A stretch of 29,034 nucleotides of DNA from Thiomargarita sp. (lineage in GTDB: Bacteria; Pseudomonadota; Gammaproteobacteria; Beggiatoales; Beggiatoaceae). The stretch spans positions 1 to 29,034 of the forward strand of contig JAGLFE010000083.1 in NCBI GenBank assembly GCA_023144675.1. The letters run 5' to 3'. Below the pieces are notes generated by a model. The model did no database searches and had not been told where the DNA came from. It saw only the letters and a list, made by a program, of their open reading frames with translations. This document shows positions 16,934 to 25,002 of the stretch, one piece after another (position 1 is the first letter of the stretch; the number at the start of each line of letters is the position of its first letter). A program made the translations under genes and the position numbers.

Positions 16934-18124
16934 TTATTCCCCAATCCATTGACTTAATAGATTTTCAAAAGTTCCTTTATTTACGGATTGCTTATTTTTA
17001 AGCGATGACCAAAGTTCCCAAGTAAAACGACTTTTGCCTTTATCAACCAACAGCATGATAATCTTATCTTCCCCATTATTGCCATAATGTTGCACATCCA
17101 TTCTAGCAATAGCTCCGAGAATATTCATTTCTACTGGATTAAACACAATTTTATGTCCACCAACAATATCTAAATGTAAAGCATCAATTTCAAAATAGCT
17201 TTTATTTAATGAATCAAATACTTGAACTTGGTGAATACTTGTTTTAATATAACCACTTTTAGTATATCCTGATATCCAAGTTTGAATTTTTTTATATAAT
17301 TCATTAGCCTGTTTGTTCCAGGTAATTTGTCTTCTTTGCCAAAAAGCCAATGTAGAATCAATTTTATGAGAAGCTAATTTCTTAAACTGTTCAGATAAAT
17401 CAGCATTTATTTCAACTTTTATAGATGTTGTTTCAGATTTTGCTTCAGAATTTGATGTTGAAGATTTTGCTTCAGAATTTGATGTTGAAGATTTTGCTTC
17501 AGAATTTTTAGGTTGAGAAATAGCTTTGTTTAAACTTTTTTTCACAGCTGTCTTCTCAGACGTTTTTGATTTAGATTTTACAGATGTTTTTGCTTTAGAT
17601 TTTGTAACTTTTTTTGCAGTCCCAAAAAATTCATCCCATACTAAACTATCTTTATTTTGAACTTTAAAATAACCTTGTTTTTCTAAAAAAGAAATAACTG
17701 GATTGTTAATAGTGAGTTCTTCTAATTTTTTAAGTGCATCTAAGTTATTTTCAAATAATTCTGCCCCAGCCTGCAAATTATGAAATTTACCCTGTTCAAA
17801 TAAATTAACTCCTTTACCAATATTTGAAAAACCAATTTTTTTCAGTTCATCTAAATAAGTAACAACTGCAGGTAAAATATTTGTATATTCTTCCTCAGAC
17901 AAGCCAAGCATGTCTTTCATTTTTTTAAATCTAGTTTTGAGATGAAATTTTTCAATTTTAGTTTCAAAACGACCACGTTTTTTTGAAAAAAACCATATAA
18001 ATAACCCTTCATTGGAAGGAGATTCTTTATCTGGAATTAAGCAAGAAAAGCTTTCGCTAGCACCAAATCCATGATATTTAATTAGCTGTTTAACAAATTG
18101 TTCGATTTTTTGTTCCATTGACAT
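16934..18124 (-). CDS. Unrecognised protein inserted between dsrJ and dsrO
   Basis: 396 residues from the ATG at 18124, chosen for GGAGAG just upstream; ATGs at 18154 and 18118 are alternatives. No family recognised. N-terminal 150 residues are mixed helical, with FIWFFSKKRGRFETKIEKF and a helix-rich stretch ending VISFLEKQGYFKV. A lysine/serine-rich linker follows (KSKAKTSVKSKSKTSEKT, then NSEAKSSTS repeats). The C-terminal 150 residues look folded (TLAFWQRRQITWNKQANELY, YFEIDALHLDIVGG, IIMLLVDKGKSRFTWELW). No signal peptide, membrane helix, haem or Fe-S motif, so it is not an obvious subunit of DsrMKJOP. The basic linker hints at nucleic-acid contact, as pure inference. It lies on the dsr strand and could be cotranscribed. 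Confidence 0.7.
   Translation of the reverse strand: MSMEQKIEQFVKQLIKYHGFGASESFSCLIPDKESPSNEGLFIWFFSKKRGRFETKIEKFHLKTRFKKMKDMLGLSEEEYTNILPAVVTYLDELKKIGFSNIGKGVNLFEQGKFHNLQAGAELFENNLDALKKLEELTINNPVISFLEKQGYFKVQNKDSLVWDEFFGTAKKVTKSKAKTSVKSKSKTSEKTAVKKSLNKAISQPKNSEAKSSTSNSEAKSSTSNSEAKSETTSIKVEINADLSEQFKKLASHKIDSTLAFWQRRQITWNKQANELYKKIQTWISGYTKSGYIKTSIHQVQVFDSLNKSYFEIDALHLDIVGGHKIVFNPVEMNILGAIARMDVQHYGNNGEDKIIMLLVDKGKSRFTWELWSSLKNKQSVNKGTFENLLSQWIGE
17435..17507. repeat. 27-bp tandem repeat, 2.7 copies
   Basis: Two identical 27-base units (17435-17461 and 17462-17488) plus the first 19 bases of a third (17489-17507), each beginning AGATTTTGCTTCAGAATTT. In frame they encode the nine-residue unit NSEAKSSTS within the linker of the gene between dsrJ and dsrO. 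Perfect identity implies recent slippage. Confidence 0.95.
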
Positions 18125-18250
18125 TATTCTCTCCACATAAAAATTGAAAACCAATTAATTTCACTTAAAAATTAAATTTGATCAGAATTTAATTAACTAT
18201 TTATAACCTTTTGAAAAAAAGATAACAAGCTATTAATTAAATGTATAACT

Positions 18251-18296
18251 TTTGTAATCACTCGCCAAAAACTAATTTAATCTGAGTAATTACAAA
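18251..18296 (-). other. Hairpin between dsrJ and the inserted gene
   Basis: TTTGTAATCACTC (18251-18263) faces GAGTAATTACAAA (18284-18296). Twelve of 13 positions pair; the odd one is a U-G wobble in minus-strand RNA but an A-C mismatch in plus-strand RNA, so the structure favours the dsr transcript. The loop is 20 bases and there is no T run after it on the minus strand, so RNA processing or stabilisation is more likely than termination. Confidence 0.5.
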
Positions 18297-18393
18297 TTTT
18301 CTTTAACTAAAAAAGTTTTAAAAATTACCTTTTTTTTAATTTGATTAAGAAAAAATAGAAGAAAAGCAGTAAATTTAGGAGGAATAAAACAAT

Positions 18394-18840
18394 TTATTCT
18401 TCATCAGCACGACTTTCTTCATTAACATGATCTTCATGATCAGGATGTCCTGCATGACATTGGAAACAATCGATTGCAACACTTGCATATTCATGACAAG
18501 ATCGGCAAAAATGTTCATTTCCCTCATGAATGTCAGGATATTTATCTTCTGCATTTGGAGTTACATGACAATTAATACAAGTTGATAAACTATAATTAAG
18601 ATTTCTAATTCCTTTGTTCATAGTGTCATGCCGCTGATGTTTTAGATATAAACCATGCCAACGTCGCATTTCTTCAACTGGTTGAACGCAAACTGTATCG
18701 GCTTTTGCACTAGGTGGATCAGGCAAAAATAGTTGTTCCTTATTTACAGTTGTATCATTAGATGCACCTACTGTTGCAATGCCTACACCAACTAATAGTA
18801 AACTAATAAAGCCACTTAATAAAAAACGATAAATATTCAT
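18394..18840 (-). CDS. dsrJ: DsrJ, triheme cytochrome c
   Basis: 148 residues. An N-terminal hydrophobic segment (FLLSGFISLLLVGVGIATVG) acts as an uncleaved anchor or signal. Three haem motifs: C88-x2-C91-H92 (CINCH), C112-x2-C115-H116 (CRSCH) and C125-x2-C128-H129 (CFQCH). C51 in DTVCVQP, followed by MRRWH and HQR, corresponds to the conserved DsrJ cysteine proposed as the unusual axial ligand of one haem. The acidic tail is short. DsrJ is the periplasmic cytochrome of DsrMKJOP. It lies 70 bases after dsrL. AAGGA lies about 15 bases before the ATG. Confidence 0.94.
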   Translation of the reverse strand: MNIYRFLLSGFISLLLVGVGIATVGASNDTTVNKEQLFLPDPPSAKADTVCVQPVEEMRRWHGLYLKHQRHDTMNKGIRNLNYSLSTCINCHVTPNAEDKYPDIHEGNEHFCRSCHEYASVAIDCFQCHAGHPDHEDHVNEESRADEE

Positions 18841-18910
18841 AATTTGTCATATTCCTTATGTGAATTGAGAACTGAAAATAACATCTACAGTTCTCAAATA
18901 TTGAGTTTAT

Positions 18911-20899
18911 TTATTCACCTAAACCCATACGAATATAACCAGTTGGACAAACATCAGAACAAATATGACAACCAATACAAAGGTTATAATCTGTATAAAC
19001 ATAACGTCCAGTAGTGGCTTCTTTTTTTGGTGTTCGTTTGACAGCTTCTTGTGGACAATAGATAACACAATTATCACACTCAAAACACATACCACAACTC
19101 ATACAACGCTTTGCTTCAGTTTGTGCTTGTTCTGTATCTAAGCCTTTTATCCGCTCTGCAAAATGACCTAAAACTTCTTCCGCAGAAACTGGTATATCTT
19201 CACGTAAAGTACGTGCGGTATAATTAAAATGACTTAAAAACAATTCACTAGGTGCAACAACTTCATAAGCAGAACGATCTTCATAATTATGAATAGCATA
19301 TTTAGCTAATGAAGTACCACGCAAATCACCACTTTCTTCTGGCACAAATTCTTCAGGAGATAAATCTGTTTCTTGTAATTTAGATAATAGATTAAAGTGA
19401 TGCACGTCAACTTTGGGACGTTTTTTCTGATCAGTTTGGGTTAAATAACGATCAATCGTAGTAGCTACAATTGCTCCATGTCCGATTGCAGTAGTCAAAA
19501 GATGAGGAATGATAATATCGCCAGCAACAAAATGACCTTTACGTCCTTTTACCTGATAAAAACCGTCAGCTTCAATAAAGCCACGTTCAGTACCAATATC
19601 TTCTAAACCTTGGGATAAATCTCCAAATTGACCAATAGCGGATACAATCAAATCAGCAACTATTTCATATTCCGTGCCTTCAATTTTGGTTGGAATACCT
19701 TTACTGTCAACGGTACATTTAGCCATTTTTAAGCCAGTAGCTCGTCCTTCACTATCTAACATAACTTCCAACGGCATAGAACTACCATGAATGTCAACAC
19801 CTTCACGTATAGCATCTTGTACTTCATGTTCAGCTGCAGTCATTTCTTCAATTGGAAATAATGATGTCAAAGTAACATCAGCACCTTCACGAGCACCCAA
19901 TTCTGCTACATCATGTGCTACATAACCAATTTGTGAACCACCAGAGGCATTATCCTGTCCTAAATTTTTAACATTATCTTCCGCAATATGACTATAACCT
20001 AAACGTCTAGCCACAGAAGCAACGTCAATAGAAGTATCACCACCACCTACAACAATCACCCGTTTAGGAACTGAATGTTTTTGCTGTTGATTGAATTCTT
20101 CTAAAAAGTCAACTCCAGTTACGCAATTTGGTGCATCTGAACCAGGTACAGGTAATTTACGACCTGATTTACAGCCAACTGCCCATAAAACAGCATCAAA
20201 TTCCTTTTCTATATCTTCGATATTAACATCTCTACCAATACGAGTATTTAATCGAACTTCCACACCCATATCAATAATACGATTAATTTCACCGGCTAAT
20301 ACATCACGTGGAATACGATATTCAGGAATACCATATCTCATCATACCACCTAATTGAGGATGATCATCAAAAACAGTACAACCATGTCCTTGACGACGAA
20401 GTTGATAAGCAGCCGATAAGCCTGCTGGACCACCACCAAGAATAGCTACTTTTTTACCAGTATCTTCACCAGCTGGAGCTAATTTATAATTTTTTTCTAA
20501 AGCAATGTCACCAATAAACTGTTCAACGGCATTAATTCCGACAAAGTCTTCTACATCATTACGATTACAACCAGATTGACAAGGTGCTGGACAAACGCGT
20601 CCCATTACTGCTGGAAATGGATTGGCATTAGTTGAACGTAAAAATGCGTATTCTTGCCAGTCAAGGTCTTTAGGTGGATTTTCTAAACCTCTGACAATAT
20701 CTAACCATCCACGTATATCTTCACCGGCTGGACAACTTCCTTGACAAGGTGGAGTTCGATGCACATAAGTTGGGCATTTATGACTCCAACTTGCTTTAAA
20801 AATAGAATCTTTCAATTGTGAAACATCAAGATCGTTATCTTTATACCTGCGGAAAGTAAGCTTGGTTTCTGATGTCACTTGTTGAGCTGTTGTGGACAT
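18911..20899 (-). CDS. dsrL: DsrL, Fe-S flavoprotein NAD(P)H oxidoreductase
   Basis: 662 residues, GltD-like. N-terminal cysteines C42, C52, C56, C103, C107 and C111 form the Fe-S region; FAD site VAILGGGPAG at 151-160; NAD(P) site VIVVGGGDTS at 281-290; C-terminal ferredoxin domain with C599, C602, C605, C608, C611, C615 and C641, C644, C647, C651. In sulfur oxidisers DsrL associates with DsrAB and takes the electrons released during sulfur oxidation to NAD(P)+; it is essential in Allochromatium. The C-terminal ferredoxin fits the DsrL-1 type of oxidisers. GGAGG lies five bases before the ATG. A 75-base gap separates it from dsrK. Confidence 0.95.
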   Translation of the reverse strand: MSTTAQQVTSETKLTFRRYKDNDLDVSQLKDSIFKASWSHKCPTYVHRTPPCQGSCPAGEDIRGWLDIVRGLENPPKDLDWQEYAFLRSTNANPFPAVMGRVCPAPCQSGCNRNDVEDFVGINAVEQFIGDIALEKNYKLAPAGEDTGKKVAILGGGPAGLSAAYQLRRQGHGCTVFDDHPQLGGMMRYGIPEYRIPRDVLAGEINRIIDMGVEVRLNTRIGRDVNIEDIEKEFDAVLWAVGCKSGRKLPVPGSDAPNCVTGVDFLEEFNQQQKHSVPKRVIVVGGGDTSIDVASVARRLGYSHIAEDNVKNLGQDNASGGSQIGYVAHDVAELGAREGADVTLTSLFPIEEMTAAEHEVQDAIREGVDIHGSSMPLEVMLDSEGRATGLKMAKCTVDSKGIPTKIEGTEYEIVADLIVSAIGQFGDLSQGLEDIGTERGFIEADGFYQVKGRKGHFVAGDIIIPHLLTTAIGHGAIVATTIDRYLTQTDQKKRPKVDVHHFNLLSKLQETDLSPEEFVPEESGDLRGTSLAKYAIHNYEDRSAYEVVAPSELFLSHFNYTARTLREDIPVSAEEVLGHFAERIKGLDTEQAQTEAKRCMSCGMCFECDNCVIYCPQEAVKRTPKKEATTGRYVYTDYNLCIGCHICSDVCPTGYIRMGLGE

Positions 20900-20974
20900 C
20901 TTACCTCCTTGTTTATTAATTTAAGTTATAAATTATATTTAGTAAGCAAACTAATTATCTAACAGTAAAATAAA

Positions 20975-22489
20975 TTACTTTTCATCCGTTGATTCAACAT
21001 TAGTCAACTCAATAGCATTAGAAACTAATTGGTGAATGCTTATAATTTGGTCCATTTCAAAACCATAATAGGGCAATATTTTAGCGAATTGAGTCTTACA
21101 AATAGCACAAATAGCAGCTAGATGGGTTACTCCATGATCATCAACTACTTGTTGTAATGCTTCCATACGTGGTAATACGCCTTTGACTCGTAATTCCATT
21201 AAATCATCAGTCAATAAACCACCACCGCCACCACAACAAAAAGTTTCATCATGAATAGTGTCAGGAGCCATATCATAAAAATTATTGCAACAAGCTTTAA
21301 TCACTTCACGAGGAATAATAAATTGTCCACCTGGCATATTACCCATACTAGAACCCCTTGCAACATTACAAGAATCGTGAAAAGTAATACGCATATCATC
21401 ATTAGCGGCTTTATTTAATTTCAAAGCTCCTTTTTGGATGAGATCGTAGGTATATTCACAAATATGTTGGGGAACTGGATAGCGTTTATCTAAGAAATCA
21501 AAAGGACCAGCTAAAGTATTCAGAAAACTATAGGCAACTCGCCAAGCATGACCACATTCGCCAAAAATAATTCGTTTTACTTTTAATTTTTTGGCTGCAT
21601 CATGAATGCGCAAAGAAATTTGACGCATATTTTCATAACTACCAATAAACATACCAAAATTAGCTGCTTCAGAAGCATAAGAACTTAAAGTCCAAGATGC
21701 ACCTACTTCATGAAAAACTTTAGCATATCCAATTAATCCATCAATATGCGGTTCTGCAAAAAAGTCAGCCGAAGGTGTGATTAATAATATTTCCGCTCCT
21801 TCTACATCTAATGGCAAGCGAACTTTAACTCCAGTTTCATCTTCAATATCTTCTTCCAAACCTTCTAAAGTATTACGTAAAGCTGGTTCGGGTAATCCTA
21901 AATTATTACCTATTTTATAAACTTTAGCAATAATTTCATTGCAATATTTTTGACCAATGCCAACAACATCTAATATTTCGCGGGCAGCCATAGATATTTC
22001 AGCAGTATCTATCCCATAAGGACAAAATACGGAACAACGACGACATTGTGAACATTGATGATAGTAATTATACCAATCATCTAATACTTCTCTAGTTAAA
22101 TCTTTGGCTCCTACTAATTTAGGAAACCATTTTCCTGCAAAGGTGAAATAGCGACGATAAACTTGTCTTAATAAATCTTGACGAGCTACTGGCATATTTT
22201 TAGGATCATTAGTTCCAATAAAATAATGACATTTATCGGTACAAGAACCACATTTTACACAAGTATCTAAATAAACTCTTAATGAGCGATATTTAGTTAA
22301 CAATTCCCCCATTTTATCAAGAGCAACCTGTTGCCAATTATCTACTAATTCAATTGGATAGCCTAAAGCCTCTTGCATATCAGGTTTAGCAAAAAAGGGA
22401 CCATCCCCTTTCATAACTCCTTCTTTTATAATAGGAATTGTGGGATAGGGTCTCATTGCTGGAGTTTCAAAATTTGCTTTTTTAGCCAT
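20975..22489 (-). CDS. dsrK: DsrK, HdrD-like catalytic subunit of DsrMKJOP
   Basis: 504 residues, cytoplasmic. Two [4Fe-4S] motifs: C77-x2-C80-x2-C83-x3-C87 and C146-x2-C149-x2-C152-x3-C156. The C-terminal CCG-type part shows GECGHAW (C312), HDSCNVARGS (C374), ACCNN (C400/C401), CCGGGGG (C418/C419) and CAIC (C461/C464), which bind the noncubane cluster that handles the DsrC trisulfide/thiols, as in heterodisulfide reductase HdrD. GGAGGG lies just before the ATG and the gene begins 11 bases after dsrM, its membrane partner, so the two are coupled. Confidence 0.95.
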   Translation of the reverse strand: MAKKANFETPAMRPYPTIPIIKEGVMKGDGPFFAKPDMQEALGYPIELVDNWQQVALDKMGELLTKYRSLRVYLDTCVKCGSCTDKCHYFIGTNDPKNMPVARQDLLRQVYRRYFTFAGKWFPKLVGAKDLTREVLDDWYNYYHQCSQCRRCSVFCPYGIDTAEISMAAREILDVVGIGQKYCNEIIAKVYKIGNNLGLPEPALRNTLEGLEEDIEDETGVKVRLPLDVEGAEILLITPSADFFAEPHIDGLIGYAKVFHEVGASWTLSSYASEAANFGMFIGSYENMRQISLRIHDAAKKLKVKRIIFGECGHAWRVAYSFLNTLAGPFDFLDKRYPVPQHICEYTYDLIQKGALKLNKAANDDMRITFHDSCNVARGSSMGNMPGGQFIIPREVIKACCNNFYDMAPDTIHDETFCCGGGGGLLTDDLMELRVKGVLPRMEALQQVVDDHGVTHLAAICAICKTQFAKILPYYGFEMDQIISIHQLVSNAIELTNVESTDEK

Positions 22490-22500
22490 GCGTTCCCTCC

Positions 22501-23268
22501 TTAATTGCCTTTCTGTTGAGTTTCAAATTTTTTAACTGCCCAAGGTGCAATATGTCGTTTTTCACGAGAATTATCAATTTGATTACGACCTGGACTAAAG
22601 AAGATACCTGGTGCATGTAATAACTTACTAATCGGGAAAATAATCATTAAAAGCATAACTGCTGCAAGATGAAATAATAACATGGCATCTATAGGAATTT
22701 GGTATTCAGGAAGCTGAAAATGTTGCCATTGAAAACAAACAACACTTAGCATAAAAGCTTTAAATTGAATAATATCAGTTCTAGTTACAAAACTGACTAA
22801 TATACCACTAATACCAATCGCAATTAATAAAATTAACATTAAATAATCCGATGGACTAGAAATATAACGAATACGTTCCACAAATATTCTACGCATAAAT
22901 AAACCAAGCAACCCAAATAACATGATGAAACTACCATATTTACCAAATGGTTGTATTAAATCAATAATTAATCCTGGCTCAACTACAAAATAACGCACAT
23001 GCCGTAATAGAACAATCCATAAAGCACCATGAAACATCATGGCAAATAGCCAAATCCATTTATTGGAACGAAATAGACTTTTAAATAAAATTACTTCCAT
23101 AAGTATGCGAACAACAACTCCACTTGATGTTAAAGGAGCTGGCATAGTCGGCACTTTTAGAGGCGCAGGAGTTTTAGCATACTGATATATTTTATACACT
23201 ACGCCTGATATTAAAATGAAGGTAGCAAAGTAAAACGATACTGCATAAAACACTGTCCAAAATTCCAT
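22501..23268 (-). CDS. dsrM: DsrM, NarI-like cytochrome b subunit
   Basis: 255 residues from the ATG at 23268, preceded by GAGGGATG; a GTG at 23283 is open upstream but falls on the edge of the hairpin following dsrC. Five to six hydrophobic helices with paired histidines (MMFHGALWIVLLRHVRYF and MLLFHLAAVMLLM...LLHAPG) suit a NarI-type dihaem b protein. It exchanges electrons between quinones and cytoplasmic DsrK in the inner membrane. It is shorter than the DsrM of some oxidisers but keeps the NarI core. The C-terminal tail (NSREKRHIAPWAVKKFETQ) is cytoplasmic and typical. Confidence 0.92.
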   Translation of the reverse strand: MEFWTVFYAVSFYFATFILISGVVYKIYQYAKTPAPLKVPTMPAPLTSSGVVVRILMEVILFKSLFRSNKWIWLFAMMFHGALWIVLLRHVRYFVVEPGLIIDLIQPFGKYGSFIMLFGLLGLFMRRIFVERIRYISSPSDYLMLILLIAIGISGILVSFVTRTDIIQFKAFMLSVVCFQWQHFQLPEYQIPIDAMLLFHLAAVMLLMIIFPISKLLHAPGIFFSPGRNQIDNSREKRHIAPWAVKKFETQQKGN

Positions 23269-23282
23269 AAATACATCCCTCA

Positions 23283-23308
23283 CTTACCCCTCCTACAGGA
23301 AGGGTAAG
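23283..23308 (-). other. GC-rich hairpin between dsrC and dsrM
   Basis: CTTACCC (23283-23289) pairs with GGGTAAG (23302-23308), and TCC (23291-23293) with GGA (23298-23300), across one C/A mismatch and a four-base loop. It is far richer in G+C than its surroundings. No T run follows on the minus strand, so it may be a 3' stabiliser of dsrC mRNA or a processing site rather than a terminator. It ends just before the dsrM ribosome site. Confidence 0.6.
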
Positions 23309-23329
23309 CCTAGTTAGTCATTTAAAATT

Positions 23330-23665
23330 TTAAACGCAGCCTGTTGGCTTAGGTAAACCAGCAAAACGACAAGCTTGTTTAGCTGGACCATAAGGAAATA
23401 GTTGATACAAGTATTTACTATTACCCTTTTCTTTGCCTAATTTCTTACCAATTGCTTTAGTTAATACACGTACTGCAGGTGCAATTTGATATTCATCATA
23501 ATAATCACGCAAAAAAGTAATAACTTCCCAATGTCCGTCAGTTAATTCAATTTCATCTTGGGTAGCTAATATTTTACCAATATCTTCATTCCATTCGCTT
23601 AAGTTGACTAGATAACCTTCTTCATCTAATTCAACTGCTTTGCCATTTACTTCAATTGTTGACAT
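23330..23665 (-). CDS. dsrC: DsrC, sulfur-carrier protein
   Basis: 111 residues. The flexible C-terminal arm carries both redox cysteines, C99 and the penultimate C110, spaced as CX10C (CRFAGLPKPTGCV); TusE-type homologues lack the upstream one, so this is true DsrC. It carries sulfane sulfur from DsrEFH to DsrAB and ends as a trisulfide or thiol form handled by DsrK. GAGG lies about 12 bases before the ATG. The 141-base AT-rich gap upstream (23666-23806) is large for this cluster and holds two TATAAT-like hexamers on the minus strand, consistent with an extra promoter for this abundant protein. Confidence 0.97.
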   Translation of the reverse strand: MSTIEVNGKAVELDEEGYLVNLSEWNEDIGKILATQDEIELTDGHWEVITFLRDYYDEYQIAPAVRVLTKAIGKKLGKEKGNSKYLYQLFPYGPAKQACRFAGLPKPTGCV

Positions 23666-23715
23666 TATTTATAATCCTCTTGAACATCAAAAATTCAATA
23701 TATCTAAAAAAGTAT

Positions 23716-23792
23716 ATTATAAAATAATTATACTATATCTTTGTAGTTTTTTACCAAAACTCTTAATTAAAAATTTTTAGTTAAAAAACTAC
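23716..23792 (-). promoter_or_regulatory. Possible internal dsrC promoter and A-T hairpin
   Basis: On the minus strand TATAAT occurs at 23732-23727 and 23721-23716, 50-67 bases before the dsrC start. No good -35 box is seen (TTGGTA lies 19 bases upstream of the first). Just upstream is an 11-bp stem, GTAGTTTTTTA (23743-23753) with TAAAAAACTAC (23782-23792). It lacks a T tail in the gene direction. TATAAT arises easily in such AT-rich DNA, so confidence is low. Confidence 0.3.
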
Positions 23793-23806
23793 TTAATAAA
23801 AAATAA

Positions 23807-24109
23807 TTATAACCAAGCTTGTACAGACTTATTGTTTGCAACTAAATCTACAAAATCACCATATTCAGCAGTCTTAATACCATCAATGATGTTATCTGTA
23901 CGCATTCCTCGTGCTTCTAAATCAGCTACCAACACATAAATTTTAACATCAGTTAAACTACTTTTAACCAATGATTCAAAACGTGTGTTTTTAAGCGCAG
24001 CATAAATACCATCTTCAAATAATAAAACACTATGACCTGAACGTGCAAAACGTAAACAACTTTCTAAAGCATTAGTCTGAAATGGTGATTTATTTATCGT
24101 ATGTAACAT
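23807..24109 (-). CDS. dsrH: DsrH, sulfur-relay subunit (TusB-like)
   Basis: 100 residues, DsrH/TusB family. Its only cysteine, C18 (ALESCLRFA), sits where the family has its conserved Cys, close to the DsrE active cysteine in the hexamer. Typical segments: HSVLLFEDGIYAALK, VYVLVADLEARGM-like (KIYVLVADLEARGM) and the C-terminal Trp (SVQAWL). It forms the alpha2beta2gamma2 DsrEFH complex in the cytoplasm, which passes sulfur to DsrC. It begins 21 bases after dsrF, with AGGAGA about 12 bases before the ATG. Confidence 0.95.
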   Translation of the reverse strand: MLHTINKSPFQTNALESCLRFARSGHSVLLFEDGIYAALKNTRFESLVKSSLTDVKIYVLVADLEARGMRTDNIIDGIKTAEYGDFVDLVANNKSVQAWL

Positions 24110-24130
24110 TTTTTATCATTTCTCCTAATT

Positions 24131-24547
24131 TTAGAAACTGAGTATTACATCTTGTTCTTCCATCAATGCAGATATTTTCTCGCTAGTTAAGATGGAAATG
24201 GAAGGCTTTTCAGCGTAATCATCATCTTCATCTTCATAGGTAAGATTCATTAAATCATCTATAGTTAAACCTCGTTCATCCATAGAATCTTTATCTACAT
24301 AGATTTTATTAACATCATAATCACCTAAAGCTCTATAGGTGGATGAGAAATTTTTCATCCCAATACCATCTGTAGATTGATCTTTCTTCAATTGATAAAC
24401 ACCATCATCAATAAAAGCTAAGCTAACATTTTGATCAAATGCGGCTCCAATAAGTACAACTTCTAGTGATTCTAGGGCGTAAATAGAACCATAAGGTGCT
24501 TTACGATTCAAATACAAGAACTTTTTTATTACTTCTTCGTCTTCCAT
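24131..24547 (-). CDS. dsrF: DsrF, sulfur-relay subunit (TusC-like)
   Basis: 138 residues. KKFLYLNRKAPYGSIYALESLEVVLIGAAF and SLAFIDDGVYQL are clear DsrF/TusC signatures, as is GIGMKNFSSTYRALGDYD. It contains no cysteine, in line with a structural rather than sulfur-carrying subunit of the DsrEFH hexamer. An acidic stretch (YEDEDDDYAEK) near residue 105 is a small family-typical insertion. Only 17 bases separate it from dsrE, including a GGGGAAAA ribosome site. Confidence 0.95.
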   Translation of the reverse strand: MEDEEVIKKFLYLNRKAPYGSIYALESLEVVLIGAAFDQNVSLAFIDDGVYQLKKDQSTDGIGMKNFSSTYRALGDYDVNKIYVDKDSMDERGLTIDDLMNLTYEDEDDDYAEKPSISILTSEKISALMEEQDVILSF

Positions 24548-24564
24548 TTTAGTATTTTCCCCGC

Positions 24565-24957
24565 TCAGTCTCCAAACACAACAAGCCGTTCCGATTGGAT
24601 ACCTGCTTCAATAAGTTGACCTAATCCAGAAATACGGAATCCTTCAGCAAGATTACTCGCATTTTTACCTTGACGCTTTGCTTCTTTTTCATCTAACATC
24701 CCACGACGTTGGGCTGCTGCAATACAAACAACTAAATCTAAATTATGTTCTTTTGCAAGTGCTGTCCAACGGTCAACAATGTGACGATCATCTTGTGGTG
24801 GTATGGTTAAACTTGATGCGTTATTAACACCATCATGATAAAAAAAGACCCGAAAAATTTCATGCCCTTTTTCTAAAGCTGCTTTAGTAAATTGATAAGC
24901 AGAATCAGAGGATTGATGTTGATATGGACCTTCATTAACTTGAATACCAAATTTCAT
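24565..24957 (-). CDS. dsrE: DsrE, sulfurtransferase subunit (TusD-like)
   Basis: 130 residues. Its single cysteine, C78 in LDLVVCIAAAQRRGM, matches the essential Cys78 of Allochromatium DsrE that carries the persulfide. N-terminal MKFGIQVNEGPYQHQSSDSAYQF and VFFYHDGVNNA are family hallmarks. DsrE receives sulfur from the rhodanese/TusA relay and, within DsrEFH, delivers it to DsrC. It starts 45 bases after dsrB; GGGG about 11 bases before the ATG may be its ribosome site. Confidence 0.96.
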   Translation of the reverse strand: MKFGIQVNEGPYQHQSSDSAYQFTKAALEKGHEIFRVFFYHDGVNNASSLTIPPQDDRHIVDRWTALAKEHNLDLVVCIAAAQRRGMLDEKEAKRQGKNASNLAEGFRISGLGQLIEAGIQSERLVVFGD

Positions 24958-25002
24958 TCTTTATAATACCCCACTTATTTAAAATTTTGTTTAGTTTTTA
25001 AA

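Noticed and set aside
18191..18215. TTAACTATTTATAACC, similar to the MITE end sequence
   Set aside because: No matching opposite end or flanking duplication nearby; likely chance in AT-rich DNA.
23269..23283. GTG start for DsrM at 23283
   Set aside because: It would overlap the edge of the hairpin after dsrC, and the ATG at 23268 has a suitably spaced GAGG.
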